The position numbers were made by a program, and so were the translations under genes. The notes beneath the pieces are model-generated. The model searched no databases, was not told the DNA's origin, and saw only the letters and a list, made by a program, of their open reading frames with translations. From Hypholoma sublateritium FD-334 SS-4 (taxonomy: Eukaryota; Basidiomycota; Agaricomycetes; Agaricales; Strophariaceae): DNA of 64,000 bases. The stretch is taken from assembly GCA_000827495.1 (NCBI GenBank), contig KN817519.1, positions 264,462 through 328,461 of the forward strand, given 5' to 3'. Shown piece after piece: positions 21,254-32,859 of the stretch; the stretch's first letter is position 1, and every line of letters begins with the position of its first letter.

Positions 21254-23713
21254 CTATTTTCTGTGCTTATTCTGCGAGGTCGTAGCGCTTTTCTTCCCGA
21301 CAACAGTGACGCCCTTCCCGTGCTTGACGATACTATCCAGAGCAGCCTGCTTCTGTTTCTTGACACTGCCGAGACCTTTGCCCTTCGCGAATTTATCGAC
21401 GCTCTTCTCAAGTGCATCACGCTGGCGCTTCTTGGTCTTGCGCTCCTTGGTCCGCAGGGCGCGCTTCTCGACGGGTGTCAATTCGCTTCGAGCTCGCTGA
21501 GAAGATGATGAGGCTGAAAACACTTCTTCGGGAGCAAGCATTGTAGATGTTGATTTTGTTGTTGGCAGAGCCGACTCGAGTGTAGCGGTAGCAACGTTAG
21601 AGACTGATGAGATAGTCGCCTTGGGCTATTCGCAGGGGTAAACATGTTAGTAGGATCCGACATTATTTTCAATAATAACTAACCTGCTTGGGTACGAAGT
21701 GGGCGTTACAAAGGGCATCTAACTTACCACAGATGTCTTCCCATAGACCGTTGATGTCGTCGTGTTCCTTCTTCAATTTTCCATCGCGATCATCGGTAGT
21801 TCCCCCTTCTGTTTGACTGGCAACATAGTCGGCTTCGTATATTTGGGCAAGCGACTGCGAGGATTTTGAATCCTTGAGCTCGAAGAACTTTGAAGGAAGG
21901 AAGGGTTTATCTTCGAGAGGGCGCAGTCGCACTACATCATCGAATTGGCCAACTAGAATGCGCGCCTTGATAACCTCTTCGAGTGATTTCACAGATTCTT
22001 CGGTGGTAACAGGGACAGCCTTCATTACACGCTCGAACTCAAGATCTTCCTCTAAGAGTGAATTTTGTGGTCGTTGGCGGGAACCAGCTTCTCCCATGAG
22101 CACCCACTCTTTAGGAGCAACATTTTCGTGTTCTAGTTCCGCGATTTGTTCCTTAAGCGCAGACATTCTTCGTTCGTAGGCCGTTGTATCTGGTGTTCTT
22201 CATCAATGGACGGAAGTAACAATGCGTAGCTGGAACTTACTTTGTTCGGTCTCTTCCTCATCGTCCGCAAAAAGATCTTGCTTCAACCGTTGAATTGCTG
22301 AGCTGCCATTCGTTTCTTCTGGCTGTCCCCCTTCCATACCTTCTTCTGACTCATCTAATTCCTCGTCTTCCTCGTCTTCGGACCCGCCCTCCTCCTCTTC
22401 GTCCTCTTCTTCGTCCCCTTCTTCGAATCCTTCATCCATGCCGAAGAAATCTTCGCCTGCGTAGTCGTCCTCTTCGTCGTCACTATCGTCATCGCGCAAA
22501 GACCTGTTCTTCCCGGTGGCCTTGATCTTTTTGACGCGTACCTGGTCATTGAAGTGCACTTGTGTTTTTCGGCCTGGTTTCTTGGCTGTGGTAGGGGCAC
22601 TTTGCACACTTGAACGCGACGGAGGCTCGAAGAAATCGCGGTAGAATAATTCTAAGGGCTTATAAGACGATATGCTTAAAGTCAGAAGTGCTTAGACATA
22701 CCAGCATCTTCACCCTCATCCTCGGCCTCGTCAAAGTCACCCGCGCCATCGACAGCGGCGAACAAGTCAATATCCATGTCTTCTTCGTCAGAATCGTCGT
22801 CGCCTGCCAGCCGGCCCCTCGACGAGGATTTGGATTCCGCACGTTCAGTCTCTGCGTTGAATTCGGCCAAGTCGAAGAAACCATCGTCCAATTCAGAGGG
22901 CTTTGACCCTCTTTTCTTGCCCCGAGATATCATAAGCCGGGAATGGGGCAGACTTGGATTAGATACTTTATCTTCATTCGATTCGGAGTCACGCAGAGGC
23001 GAGATATCTTCCTCCTCCTCTTCGCTTGACGATTCGTCCGTTTCCCGTCCGAATGCTGCCTCGTCGCCTTCCACAGAATTATCCGAATTTTCAAAGTCTT
23101 CAGGGTTAAGACCATACTTGGCCATTAATTCTTCCAGGTCCACGTCACCATTCTCCAGACCTTCAAGGGCCTGGCGAAATTTCTCTTCCTCGTCATCTTC
23201 TTCAGCATCGGAACTTTCTTCGTCGTCTTCCTCTTCTTCCACTTCACCCTGCTTCTCGGATCCGCCTTCAAGGACGAAGTCTAGCATGCGGCAGATAGTC
23301 TTCGTTCGTAGATCCAGTTGCGCCCATATCTGCTCTTCGTCCATATCTTCCACGAACAAAGATTTCAGTGGGGTGAATTCAAATAACTCTGGTTGTACAG
23401 TAGCGGGTTTAGGTTTGGCTGCATTCTTTGCCTTAGACCGCGTCTGCGGCGCCTGGGATGGCGTCAAAGATGATAAGAGCTCTCCGATGTGAGGCAGAGA
23501 CAATGTTTCCGATTGAACCGCTGCATCCAGAAGGTCAATGAAAGAGCGAATGCGATGGAATATTATCTTACAGAGGTCAAATATATATTTGGTGGCGTTA
23601 AGAGCAGCATTTTGAATGTCGGGGTTGCCGCTTGCGAGAGTTTCTGGGCTTTCCTCGAGCAGAGTTGAAAGTTGGTGGAATTCCGTGGGTAAGGTAGAGT
23701 AGAGGCCGTCCAT
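21254..23713 (-). CDS. MPP10: U3 small nucleolar ribonucleoprotein protein MPP10
   Basis: Scaffold of the Imp3-Imp4-Mpp10 module of the SSU processome, acting in 18S rRNA processing in the nucleolus. It starts MDGLYSTLPTEFHQLSTLLE at 23713. The long first exon holds several acidic blocks (runs of E, D and S) and DLEELMAKYGLNPEDFE. The next exons carry LFYRDFFEPPSRSS, the conserved core, then QVHFNDQVRVKKIKATGK and further acidic repeats, YERRMSALKEQIAELEHEN, PKEWVLMGEA and FERVMKAVPVTTEE. The C-terminal exon ends in a Lys-rich tail finishing NKHRK. Four introns of about 50 bases fit the frames; one acceptor (CACCAG near 22189) had to be chosen over a nearer AG to keep frame. Confidence 0.9.
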
Positions 23714-24224
23714 GTTTTGCAGACGTTGAGCGGACGGGGACTAAGCCGTGCTCACTATAGTCTGATTACGCCAAAACTTTCCCGTCTATTTTGACATGCT
23801 TGCCAGCAACGTCATAGGTCGTCCGACCTTCCTTCAACTTGCCTTTAACCTCTTATAGCTGATGACCAAATTTCTTCTTATCACAGTAAGATCATGGAGA
23901 TTCGGCTTGGGAAATACAATAAAACCTGCTTCCAAACTACCTATTCCTCCATTCCACTCGACAATAATACTCAGCTTAGGTAAACTGCCAACAGCTGCCA
24001 ACTTGGCGATTGCCATTGTTCTCCTCGCCCGGGCTTCCATAATGTTTTCGCTAAACTTCGAGCCATGTATATAAAGCCTTCGACTGTGGATCCGTCCCTC
24101 AGCCCGGTTGCCTTGTCCCTCTTGCTCCTTATTCTCTCTCTTTCTCGTTTGTTCGCTAGTCGACATTCAAACTTGAACACTGTTATCATTGCTTGCTGTC
24201 GTGGACGACGTTCTCTAAGTTGAT
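23714..24224. promoter_or_regulatory. Divergent intergenic region, MPP10 / SUR7-like gene
   Basis: About 510 bases between two start codons pointing away from each other. It holds a pyrimidine-rich stretch just upstream of 24225 (TCTCTCTTTCTCG-like), typical of fungal leaders. No gene seen. Confidence 0.4.
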
Positions 24225-25132
24225 ATGAAGCTTCCAAACTTTTGGCAATCCGTAGCGTTCTATGTGGCGCCTCTCTTCGGTCTGGCTGGAATTGTCCTCT
24301 CTCTCGTTGCACTGCTTGCACCGACGCTATTCCTGCACGATGGGGTGTCATTTATTTCCATCCAACCTGCATTCAAAGCGGACGGACCCAATGTTTTCCT
24401 GGGTTTATTGGGTGCGTGATCTACGCATATTATTCCAATTTCGTTGCCTAAAGCCTGTTTTATATTTAGGGTCCTGCGCGAGAGACAGTCATGATTCTAC
24501 TTTGATCTGTACGCCTGCAGGAGTTACGCCCGCGTATGGCGAGTACTTTCTATGTCGAACGCGAAAACAGCTAATCAGTGTGAATGCAGACTTTAGTTTC
24601 ATTCCTGCGGGACCAGTGAACTTTTTCTCTGCCCCCGGGTTGTCTTGGGTGTTCGCAGCGATCTCCATTGCTCTCATGACGATCTACTTCGTCGTGTTTA
24701 CGTCTATCACGTTCTCGCACCTCATGGGGGGTAAAATAAAGGCAATTATCTCAAAACACATTTTCCAGCGTAATACGACGTACATCGGGCTTGCTGGACT
24801 CTTTGTGGGTAAGTTAATCAATGAAACTAGCATAATTCACTCACTGACCATTTTCAATAGGAACGACCGTTGTTGGAATAATGCGAATCTATTATGGGAA
24901 GGCCGTGGACGATTTCAATACCAGTTTCGTCACGGTTGACGATTCAACGCCCTTGACTGCTTCAGTCGGAAGTGGATTCATCAGTGAGTCACGGAGAGTT
25001 GAACCATGGATTCCATTAATTGACCTTTTGTTTACAGTGTTCGTTCTCGCATATGCATTCTTCGCCTTGTCGATATTCTGCTCGATGACAAAGATTAATG
25101 TGAAGGCTTCGACTGGAAAATGGAGTGTTTGA
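24225..25132 (+). CDS. SUR7/PalI-like four-helix plasma-membrane protein
   Basis: Four exons: 24225-24411, 24470-24808, 24861-24983 and 25038-25132. The protein has an N-terminal membrane helix (PLFGLAGIVLSLVALLAPTL), an outer loop with cysteines (GSCARDS, LICTPAG, YFLCR), then three further helices (SWVFAAISIALMTIYFVVF, YIGLAGLFVGTTVVGI, FVLAYAFFALSIFCS) and a short cytoplasmic tail. This order matches the fungal SUR7/PalI family, which acts in eisosomes or pH sensing. The sequence match is by topology and loop cysteines only, so the exact subfamily is unsure. Confidence 0.55.
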
Positions 25133-25891
25133 ACTTTCTCTTTACACACTATACGTCAGTGTACTTCCAATTTTATGCAACCTCTACGACAAGAATTCGG
25201 ACATCGCTGTCATGATACTGTGTATTTACTACTACTAATATCTACCCCATCCCATATTATCACTCACTTAATATCTACATATTGCCTCTCACTTTTCATT
25301 ATAATTTCTCACTTATTATCCTGAAGCGTCCCTTGCAGATAAGTATCAGACCTGTGCAACATGGATTGGGCAAGACGAGGACCATAACGTGCGCTGTCCT
25401 GCATGAGCGTCACGCTTACCTGCCCTTCACAGTACGTGTCTATCATATTTACTCCTGCAAGTACCCACCAGACGCGCCGCTCTCGTCCCGGGCCCGCCGT
25501 TTGCACAGGCATTTGCAAGCACCTCGATTCTGCAAATTCCACAGGACCCGGGAGGCGCATCCTCCAGTGTCCCACTTCTGGTGTTCCTCACAAAAATGAG
25601 CATGTCCGCGAAGGCCGTACGAATGTAGTGTCTCGCCGCGGCTGCGGCCACAATTTCGGGATGTCCGCGTTTAACCTCACGACCTAGTTCGATGCGTAGC
25701 ACACAGTCGCGACGCGTGTGGTGGTGGTGGGATGAGGATAATGAAGTCGCCGGGCCGGGACAGCAATTTGAAGCGGAGACGGTTTGTGGCTGTGAGCTGT
25801 TAGCACAGGTTGGCACGCAGTCGCCGCATATTTTATCGAAGCTGCTCTCTTTCTTTCCCCCATCTACCTCAGTATAAGCACCACATTCACC
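25133..25891. other. Intergenic region upstream of Sec9
   Basis: About 760 bases. The left part is AT-rich 3' flank, the right part GC-rich promoter ending in a pyrimidine tract (CTCTCTTTCTTTCCCCC) before the Sec9 start. A long minus-strand open frame crossing this region is the shadow of Sec9 codons. Confidence 0.5.
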
Positions 25892-27091
25892 ATGAATTTC
25901 TTCAAAAAGAAAACCGAGCAAATACCACCCGTGACTTCCGCCATCCCCCCTCTGTCGTCGTCCAGCTTCGTGAGCTCTTCCTCCAGGGGCTCGTCCAACA
26001 CATATGTCGCCAGCAGGGATGGCGATTCCTACAATGGCAATAGCCGACAAGGCTCTTACAACGGCAGGCCCGTTGCTGACAATGATTCCTATGTCGATAA
26101 ATACAGCAGAAACCGCGGCGTCGGCGATGCTTATTCTCGTGGCACAGCTGAACTGGACAAGGACCGCAACGAGCTCTTCTCCGGCTACACGCCGACGCAG
26201 AAGGGCGGCTCTGGGCGGTTCTTCGACGGCCCCGACATCGGGAGAGCCCCGCCTCTTGGCGAGGAGAACGACGAGGATGTCGAGGGTATCAAGCAGCAAA
26301 CTCGCTACGTTAAACAGGAGAGTGTCAATTCGACAAGGAATGCCCTCCGGATGGCCCGCGAGGCGGAGGAGACTGCCCGTAACACATTGGCCCGCTTGGG
26401 CGATCAGTCGGGTTCGTTGCATTGTGCACATCTTTGTATTATTGAGATTCTGATATGGACTTGCAGAGAAACTGGCCAACACTGAGCGTCATCTCGATGT
26501 GTCCAAGGGACACTCCCAGCGCGCGGACGATAAGACAGACGAGTTGAGGCAGCTCAACCGATCCATCTTCCGCCCTGTCATCACTTTCAACAAGGATGCC
26601 AAACGGGCCGCACAAGAGGCCAAGGTCCAAGCGCGGTATGACGAAGAAAGAGAGGCGAGGGAGAAGGGCTTGATGGAGATCCGCGAGACGCAAGATCGCA
26701 TTGGCCAAGCGTCGAAGTATGGGCGCGGAAACGAGGACGAGGAGCTCCTTGGTGGTTACAACCGCTACAAGACAGCGGGGCAGATTGCCGAGCGCAAAGA
26801 GCAGCGCAAGCGCTACCAGTTTGAGTCCAATGCGTCTGACGATGAGATTGAGGACGAGCTCGACGACAACCTCGACGAGATTGGCGACGCCGCGAAACGC
26901 CTCAAGGCGCTGGCTATGGCTATGGGCGATGAGACTGATAACCAGATCGGTAGAATCAAACGCATTGAGGACAAGACGCTCGACGTCGATGGCAGGATCT
27001 TCAGGAACACGGAACGCGTAAGCATCATATTCAATCTCGAGGTCTACAAATGCTTACCTGTATTTCCCTGCAGCTTAAGAGGATCAAGTAG
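25892..27091 (+). CDS. SEC9: t-SNARE Sec9/SNAP-25-type protein
   Basis: Qbc-SNARE for fusion of exocytic vesicles at the plasma membrane. Three exons: 25892-26411, 26467-27017 and 27074-27091, the last encoding only LKRIK and a stop. The N-terminal 140 residues are Ser/Asn-rich. The first SNARE motif runs from about VEGIKQQTRYVKQESVNSTR to the intron and on to TDELRQLNRSIFRPV; the second from LDDNLDEIGDAAKRLKALAM with the central glutamine in DNQIGRIKRIEDK. There is no membrane segment, as in Sec9. Length about 362 residues. Confidence 0.88.
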
Positions 27092-27521
27092 TTCACAGTG
27101 AGCTGGAATTCGGATAGCCCACAAAGGCAGCACATCGGACACAAGTACATACCCCATTTCTGGATCATAAATATCATCAACCCATAAATCATCTTCTCAT
27201 ATCTGGGCCCACAGTCACTCTTTCTCTCTCCCTCGTTATTTATCTACTACATCCCGTGGTGGCTCTTCTTCTCTAAATGCTGGTTCTATTCACTCATGCA
27301 TCGTAAATATACATTGGCAGATTTCGAGTATCAAGTCTAATTGTCGAGTGGCATGGTTGTCAACGCGATCACATGAGCTTTATTTAACTTTTGCGTCCGG
27401 CGTACCTGAGAAGTGTAGCAACTGCTTCCGAGCACCAGCGCTTTGACCACAACCACAGAATCGCTTATACATTTTTGCTGCCTTTCCGCCACCCCTACGC
27501 GCCATCCGAAGCAAAGTAATC
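27092..27521. other. Intergenic region upstream of the SRA gene
   Basis: About 430 bases with no recognisable gene. Confidence 0.4.
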
Positions 27522-29182
27522 ATGTCCGACTACGAGAAAAGGAAGCAAGAAAATATCAAAAAGGTGAAAGCCATGCCCTACTACGCGACGCGTGGCACTC
27601 AACAGCTCCCCACCGCAGAACCAAGCGCTCCTAGCTTCGCTCGGTTTTGACAAACCCACACTCGAGCCCAAGGAAAAAATAATCAAAAAAGCGCCCGCAG
27701 CGAAGAAGAGGAAGGTATCTGAAGACACCTCCGACGAATCACCCGCACCCCGCGAGGTCAAAGCCCCGCGCGCCACCCTCGCAGACTCGGCCCCGGAGTC
27801 GGGGGTGCGGCGGAGCTCTAGGAATGCGGGGAAGACCGTCGACTACAAGAACGAGATTGTCGATCGGACGCCAGTGCCCGTTGCTTACTCGAGCGGCGTG
27901 AAGGGCACCGAAAACACCGGCCCCATGGGGCGCGAAGACGGCAAGCGCACACACGACCCGTGCGTGAGCCTCCACTCGCAGACGGCGTATATTGTTGACT
28001 GTATATTTTCTCAATAGGAAGACGTACGGCTCCATTCCTGGGGTCGAGGTCGGGACGTGGTGGGAGCAGCGGAGGGGCTGCAGTGCGGATGCCATTCACG
28101 CGTACGTGGCTGTATTTGCGTGCTGCGGACTGCGTTCTTACCTTCCCCAAGGCCCTGGGTTGGGGGTATCTCAGGCGGCAAGCAGGGGGCGTACAGTGTC
28201 GCCCTTAGCGGTGGATATGACGATGATGTTGACCTGGGTTACGCCTTGTGAGTCTATTCGCTCTTACGAGCTCTGTACGCCATGGGCACTAAAACCCTTT
28301 GTGCAGTACCTATACCGGATCTGGTGGGCGCGATCTCAAGGGAACGAAACAAAATCCCAAAAACGTATGGCGCAGCTCTCAGTTGACCCTTGCATCAACT
28401 TACATTACTTCTAGCTTCGTACTGCGCCGCAGAGCTCTGATCAGACCTTTGAAAATAATGTGAGCTAGTAAAATCATGTTGCTAACCATGCCTAATAATG
28501 TTCTCTCGCAAGTTCAACAAAATGCTGAAGGCACGCCTTCCTCGAGTTTATTCTAAGAGATACCTGCTCACTTTTGTGATTCAGCGATCTTGTGAAACAA
28601 AGAAACCCGTGCGCGTCATTCGCGGATACAAGTTGAGGTCTCCGTACGCTCCTAGTGAAGGGTAAGGGTACAATCATCTCATGGCTTATCCTGTCCTCAT
28701 TTCGAAAATTATCAACACAGTTTTCGATACGATGGTCTTTACACTGTCGAACGAGTAAGTGACGCTAAAGTATGTTCGGGACGGCCCTGCTGACTTTTTG
28801 CCGCTTTGCCTGCAGGCTTGGTTGGAGAAAGGGCTCAATCCCAAGGGCTATCTCGTGTGCAAGTATGCCTTTAAAGTGCGCAGACCTCCGCTCTCATATA
28901 TGCCATGACTTTGACCTGCGATCCCAGCGACTTCCGGGACAACCTGCTCTTCCTGTTCGCTCAGCCGCCTCTGAAGCTGAAGCTTCAGAAGACACAGCGG
29001 ACGAGGATGAACAAAGCGCTGAAGAAGAAGTCGAGGAAACGAAAGACGCAGAAGATGCGGTGAAAGATGAAGACCAAACCACCGGAGAGGAAGTCGAGGA
29101 CATTGAAGACGCAGAAGAAATGGTGGAAGATGAAGACCAAACTATCGGAGAGGAAGTCGAGAAGGCTGAAGACGCAGAATGA
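27522..29182 (+). CDS. YDG/SRA domain protein (UHRF1-like methyl-DNA reader)
   Basis: SRA domains flip and bind modified cytosine, in UHRF1 guiding maintenance methylation. The start MSDYEKRKQENIKKNQALLA requires the 27564-27618 intron. A Lys-rich, charged N-terminal region leads into the SRA domain: YGSIPGVEVGTWWEQRRGCS, HAPWVGGISGGKQGAYSVAL, SGGYDDDVDLGYAFTYTGSG, GRDLKGTKQNPKN, NKMLKRSCETKKPVRVIRGY and YDGLYTVERAWLEKG. About 11 exons. The intron at 28531-28584 is GC-AG. After the domain an acidic tail contains about three copies of a 21-residue unit with core DEDQTxGEEVE. No RING or PHD is seen, so it is a short stand-alone SRA protein. Confidence 0.85.
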
Positions 29183-29857
29183 AAGCCTATCTAATGAAAA
29201 ATCTACCGCGCCAATCTATCGCAGGCACAACTGCCTCACTCTTCTCGAAGTACTATACCCATCTATTTGTTTTGCATGCTATTTGCTATTTTGACCCCCA
29301 CATATCCTGTATATATCCTCATACCTGTTTTTCTTTTCTGTGTGGCTTTTTCATCGCTCCTAGGGGTGTGGCGCCCGAAATCATTTGTTGCAACCAACCC
29401 CAAAATTTGATTCCGTCCAAGCACTTTCTTGGCTTTTTTCTATATTTAGACAGCGTCCGTGGCGCATTCATATTCTAATCGAGTAATATTTCATTCATCT
29501 CTGCGGCAGTCCAAATGGCTGAAAAGATGAACAGAGCTGAATCAGTCAATCCAGAGATCGACAACAACAATCACCCACAATACTGTGGATCCCACCTTCG
29601 CGCGTCAGATGGCAACATTCAAAGGCAAATCTGCTTGAGAATGTCATGGCGCCCCTGGTGTGCTAATTGAGCCTGGAGCCCCGTTACATCACCGCTTCTT
29701 CATTTTCCCTCTGCATATAAGTAGGCCGCCGTCCAGCGCCTTCTTCTTCTTCTTCACGCACCATCACCTCACGCGCCCGCCGCCTGGTCGCGCATACTAA
29801 TACCTAGGATCGCACACAAAAGCTAACACAATCACTCACTAGTCCCAACTGACCGCC
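29183..29857. other. Intergenic region upstream of the expansin-like gene
   Basis: About 675 bases. A TATAA-like box (CATATAAGTAGG near 29714) followed by a TTCTTC tract suggests the promoter of the gene at 29858. Confidence 0.45.
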
Positions 29858-30842
29858 ATGCACTCGTTTACCTCCCTGTCGTTTCTCCTTCTCGCCTCCC
29901 TCCTCGCCCTCCGCAACGGTGCGTCCGCCGCGCCTGGCGAGCTGGCCCCCAGGGGCCTCGGGCACGGCGCCAGCCTCCACCGGCGCGGCGCGCCGTACGC
30001 ACGCGCGGGCACCGACCTCACGCTGTACCCCGGGCGGCGCGCCGCCGGCGCGTCGTTCACGTACTTCAAGACGGGCCTGTGAGCATCCCCCCCTCCGTAT
30101 CCTGCGCGGGCATATCCTGACCTGACTCCGGCCGCAGAGGCGCGTGTGGCGGGACCAACGTCGCGTCCGACTTCGTGCGTCTCCGTCTTATTTTATTTTC
30201 TCCCCGAGTCGTCTGACGCAAAGCGCGTATGTGTGTGCACAGATCGTCGCGCTGGACATGCAGCAGTTCGACGTCGACAGCCACTGCGGAGCCGCCATCA
30301 CGATCACGATCAACGGGAAGACGGCGCACGCGACGATCGCCGACAGGGTGAGTGCACTCGTACATACCTCGCTCGAGCGCGCGCGCATGTGCGAAGATAG
30401 GCTGACGCGACGCGCGCAGTGCGTCGGGTGCGGGTACAACAACCTCGACCTCACGGAGGGCCTGTACGCGTACTTCGACCCGTCGATGGACGGCACGCTG
30501 TTCGGCGAGTGGGAGTTCGGCAGCGGCGCGGCGCCGACGACGACGTCTGCGAAGCCTACGCCTACGCCCACACCCACGCCCACGCCCACACCGGTGGCTT
30601 CTAAGACGACGTCGAGCAAGCGCACGACCACGACCGCGACGACGACGACTTCTTCTGCGACGATCGTCACTAGCTCCACGGCGGTTAGCGCTAGCTCCGC
30701 GAACGCAACTACGTTGGCGACGAGCGCTGCGGCTTCTGCGGCGCCCACGCTCGCTGTCGTGCCTGGGAACATCGAAGCGTCGTTCGAGGCGTTCCTGGGG
30801 ATGAGCGGCATCATCATGAGCGCGCTCGGCTCGTCCGACTGA
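29858..30842 (+). CDS. Secreted expansin-like (double-psi beta-barrel) protein with Ser/Thr-rich tail
   Basis: Four exons: 29858-30078, 30138-30174, 30243-30347 and 30420-30842. A signal peptide (MHSFTSLSFLLLASLLALRN) and a basic pro-like segment precede a barwin/RlpA-type domain: FTYFKTGLGACGGTNVASDF, IVALDMQQFDVDSHCGAAIT, CVGCGYNNLDLTEGLY. This is the pattern of basidiomycete loosenin and expansin-like proteins, which loosen cellulose or chitin contacts without hydrolysis. The C-terminal half is a TP-repeat and a Ser/Thr-rich region likely O-mannosylated, with a mildly hydrophobic end. A GPI anchor is possible but not clear. The GC content is high, like its neighbours. Confidence 0.75.
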
Positions 30843-31005
30843 TACCCGCACACCGTATACCGCGTCACCAACTACTTACACCTGCTATGCCATCTGTTTG
30901 TTCTATTCGCTGATATACAAGTACATGCGTGCAACGTGCGTCGATGCGAGTGTGAATGCTGGGATAAATATGGTGCGTGCGTGTGTATGCGCCGCGCGGG
31001 GCCAG

Positions 31006-32097
31006 TTACAGCTGACCCAGCGCGCGCTGGACGGTCGCCAGGAAGAGCGCCTTGTCCTGCTCCGCTGGCACGCCCGGGCGGCCGGCGCGCCAGAGCGTGT
31101 ACAGGCTCTTGACGTGGTCGCGCAGCGCGTCCTGATCCTCGGGCTGATTTTGATGTTCGTTGCCAACGAGCGTGGGCGCGTCCGCGGGGCGCCCCAGAGC
31201 GCCCTCCTCAGATGTGGGCGCGGAGGCAGTGCTAGAGTCGGTGTCGGAGTGCGGCGAGACGTCGACGAGCGGGGGCGAGGCGGCGCCGGAGCGCGGGTGC
31301 ATGGCGAGCGCGGCGAGACGGCTGGCGAGGGCGTCGGGCTCGGGGGGCTGCAGTGGGTTGTACGGCGCCGCGCGGGGTATTTGGAGGTCGTCGGAGGGCA
31401 CGATTATGCGGCCCTCTGTGGCACTGTAGTTCTTGTCCTTGCCCGGGCGCGGCGAGGGGAGGGTGGAGTCGCCAGATCCTGGGGCTGGGTTAGAGAGGCA
31501 GGAGCGAGGGTAGAGGGGCGTACCTTGTACGGCAGAGTACTGGGCCCAGTAGGCGTCCTCAGCGTTAAGGTTGTGATCGTGCGCATCTGCCTTTGCGGGA
31601 TCAGGCTCTGCATCGCCGTCGTCGGGGCCGGCGTACGAGTCCCAGTAGTAGTCGTCGTCGACGGTGAGGGCGTACTGCGGCTCTGGGAGAAAGTCGTCGG
31701 CGTAGATTGCGTAGGCGCGGTCGAAGGAGGGATCTGCGGCGGGGGGGAAGGGCATGAGGGCGACGTTGTGGTAGAGCCAGCCGGCGTCGGGGTCGAGGAG
31801 GAAAAGGAGGCGGAGGGCGGGGGTAATGCGGACGTGGGCGGTTATGTACTCGGGATCTGCGGAGTAGGCGACCGTGGGCGGGGACGCGACGGGCGGGACG
31901 GGGTCCGAGTGCAGCAGAAACACCGCGCGTGACTGATCTGCGGAAGGCCATGCGCTGTATTCCGCCCCGTCATCGGGCGTCAGCCCCAGAAAGTGGTGCC
32001 GCTGCCGCAGCGGCCGCGAGAGCAGCGCGGGCGGCAGCGCCCCGCCCGCGAGCAGGTGGTCCAGCGCGGTCTGCACAGCGCACGCCGTAATCGCCAT
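31006..32097 (-). CDS. Uncharacterised Pro/Asp-rich protein
   Basis: Starts MAITACAVQTALDHLLAGGA at 32097 and ends LATVQRALGQL. No signal peptide or membrane segment, and no domain I recognise. An N-terminal folded-looking part of about 150 residues (FLLHSDPVPPVA, LLFLLDPDAGWLYHNVALMP, DDFLPEPQYALTVDDDYYWD) is followed by a low-complexity acidic and Pro/Ser-rich part and a short C-terminal helix (LRDHVKSLYTLWRAGRPGVP). A 45-base segment, on the plus strand about 31481-31525, has GT-AG ends and a CTAAC branch-like site and is probably a spliced intron, although it is in frame. The long coding frame in GC-rich DNA with protein-like hydrophobic blocks supports a real gene. Confidence 0.65.
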   Translation of the reverse strand: MAITACAVQTALDHLLAGGALPPALLSRPLRQRHHFLGLTPDDGAEYSAWPSADQSRAVFLLHSDPVPPVASPPTVAYSADPEYITAHVRITPALRLLFLLDPDAGWLYHNVALMPFPPAADPSFDRAYAIYADDFLPEPQYALTVDDDYYWDSYAGPDDGDAEPDPAKADAHDHNLNAEDAYWAQYSAVQGTPLYPRSCLSNPAPGSGDSTLPSPRPGKDKNYSATEGRIIVPSDDLQIPRAAPYNPLQPPEPDALASRLAALAMHPRSGAASPPLVDVSPHSDTDSSTASAPTSEEGALGRPADAPTLVGNEHQNQPEDQDALRDHVKSLYTLWRAGRPGVPAEQDKALFLATVQRALGQL

Positions 32098-32148
32098 CGC
32101 CGTTCTTGTCAACCGCCGCGCGCTTACCTAAGCCCACCCCCCTTGACC
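32098..32148. promoter_or_regulatory. 51-base divergent promoter
   Basis: Only 51 bases lie between the start codons of the genes at 31006-32097 (minus) and 32149-32698 (plus). Leaders and core promoters must overlap coding sequence or be very short. Confidence 0.5.
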
Positions 32149-32698
32149 ATGTACTCTGCGCTCCTCGCCCTCCTCCTCCTGCCCCTGCTGGCCCTGGCCC
32201 AGGTAACCCTGCCCCCGTCTGCTATTTGTGTCCACTGACCCCTCCCAGACAACGGCCAACAGCACCTCCTCCACCGCCGCCTCCACCACCGCCGCCTCCA
32301 CCACTGGCAATGCTACCACCACAGCAGCCCAGAACACCACCGTAGTCTTCACCTCCGTCACCACCAGCATCGGGCTCGGCTCAGGGCGGGTCACAACCAC
32401 CCTCGTCTCCACCAGCCTCATCACCTCCGTGCTGCCCTTGACCACGGCCACAAACGGCACTTCAGCCAACGCCACCTCCACGTCCTCCACCTCCGTCACT
32501 CCCACGACCCTGCCAACTGCAGCCGCAACCGTCGACGGCGGCGGCGTCGGCGGCGCACCCTCCCCCGGCGCCTCCAGCAGCAACGGCCAGTTCGGCCCCA
32601 ACGACGGCTTCATCGCCGCAGCCACCATCCTCGCCAAGCAGGCACTGGCAGTATCAGTCATTGCGTCCCTCGTCGGAGGCGCCCTCGTCGTGCTATGA
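32149..32698 (+). CDS. Ser/Thr-rich secreted protein, probably GPI-anchored
   Basis: Two exons, 32149-32202 and 32249-32698. The first encodes almost only a signal peptide (MYSALLALLLLPLLALAQ). The mature part is dominated by Thr, Ser, Ala and Asn with several N-x-S/T sites, then a Gly-rich patch (DGGGVGGAPSPGASSSNGQF), and ends in a hydrophobic helix (ALAVSVIASLVGGALVVL) with no charged tail, the pattern of a GPI attachment signal. It is probably a heavily glycosylated wall or surface protein. No catalytic domain. Confidence 0.7.
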
Positions 32699-32859
32699 GC
32701 GGATCTATATATCATGGACTCTTTACGAGTATACACAGACTATATCCCATCGTTTCCATCAGGACCTGCGTCTGTACAGAACAATTCACTTAGCATTTGC
32801 TTTATTACACCTGTCGATAGTTAATTTCACAAAAGTATTCCTTGCGGCATCCGCCGAGC

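Noticed and set aside
25427..26482. Minus-strand open frame of 351 codons
   Set aside because: It overlaps the first Sec9 exon in antisense and its composition mirrors Sec9 codons; no motif recognised.
30541..30600. CCTACGCC/CCCACGCC tandem repeats
   Set aside because: They encode the Thr-Pro repeat of the expansin-like protein and are explained by coding function, not a separate repeat element.
30066..30871. Two minus-strand open frames of over 220 codons opposite the expansin-like gene
   Set aside because: Arg/Val-rich mirrors of the Ser/Thr-rich coding sequence; they do not continue into other exons.
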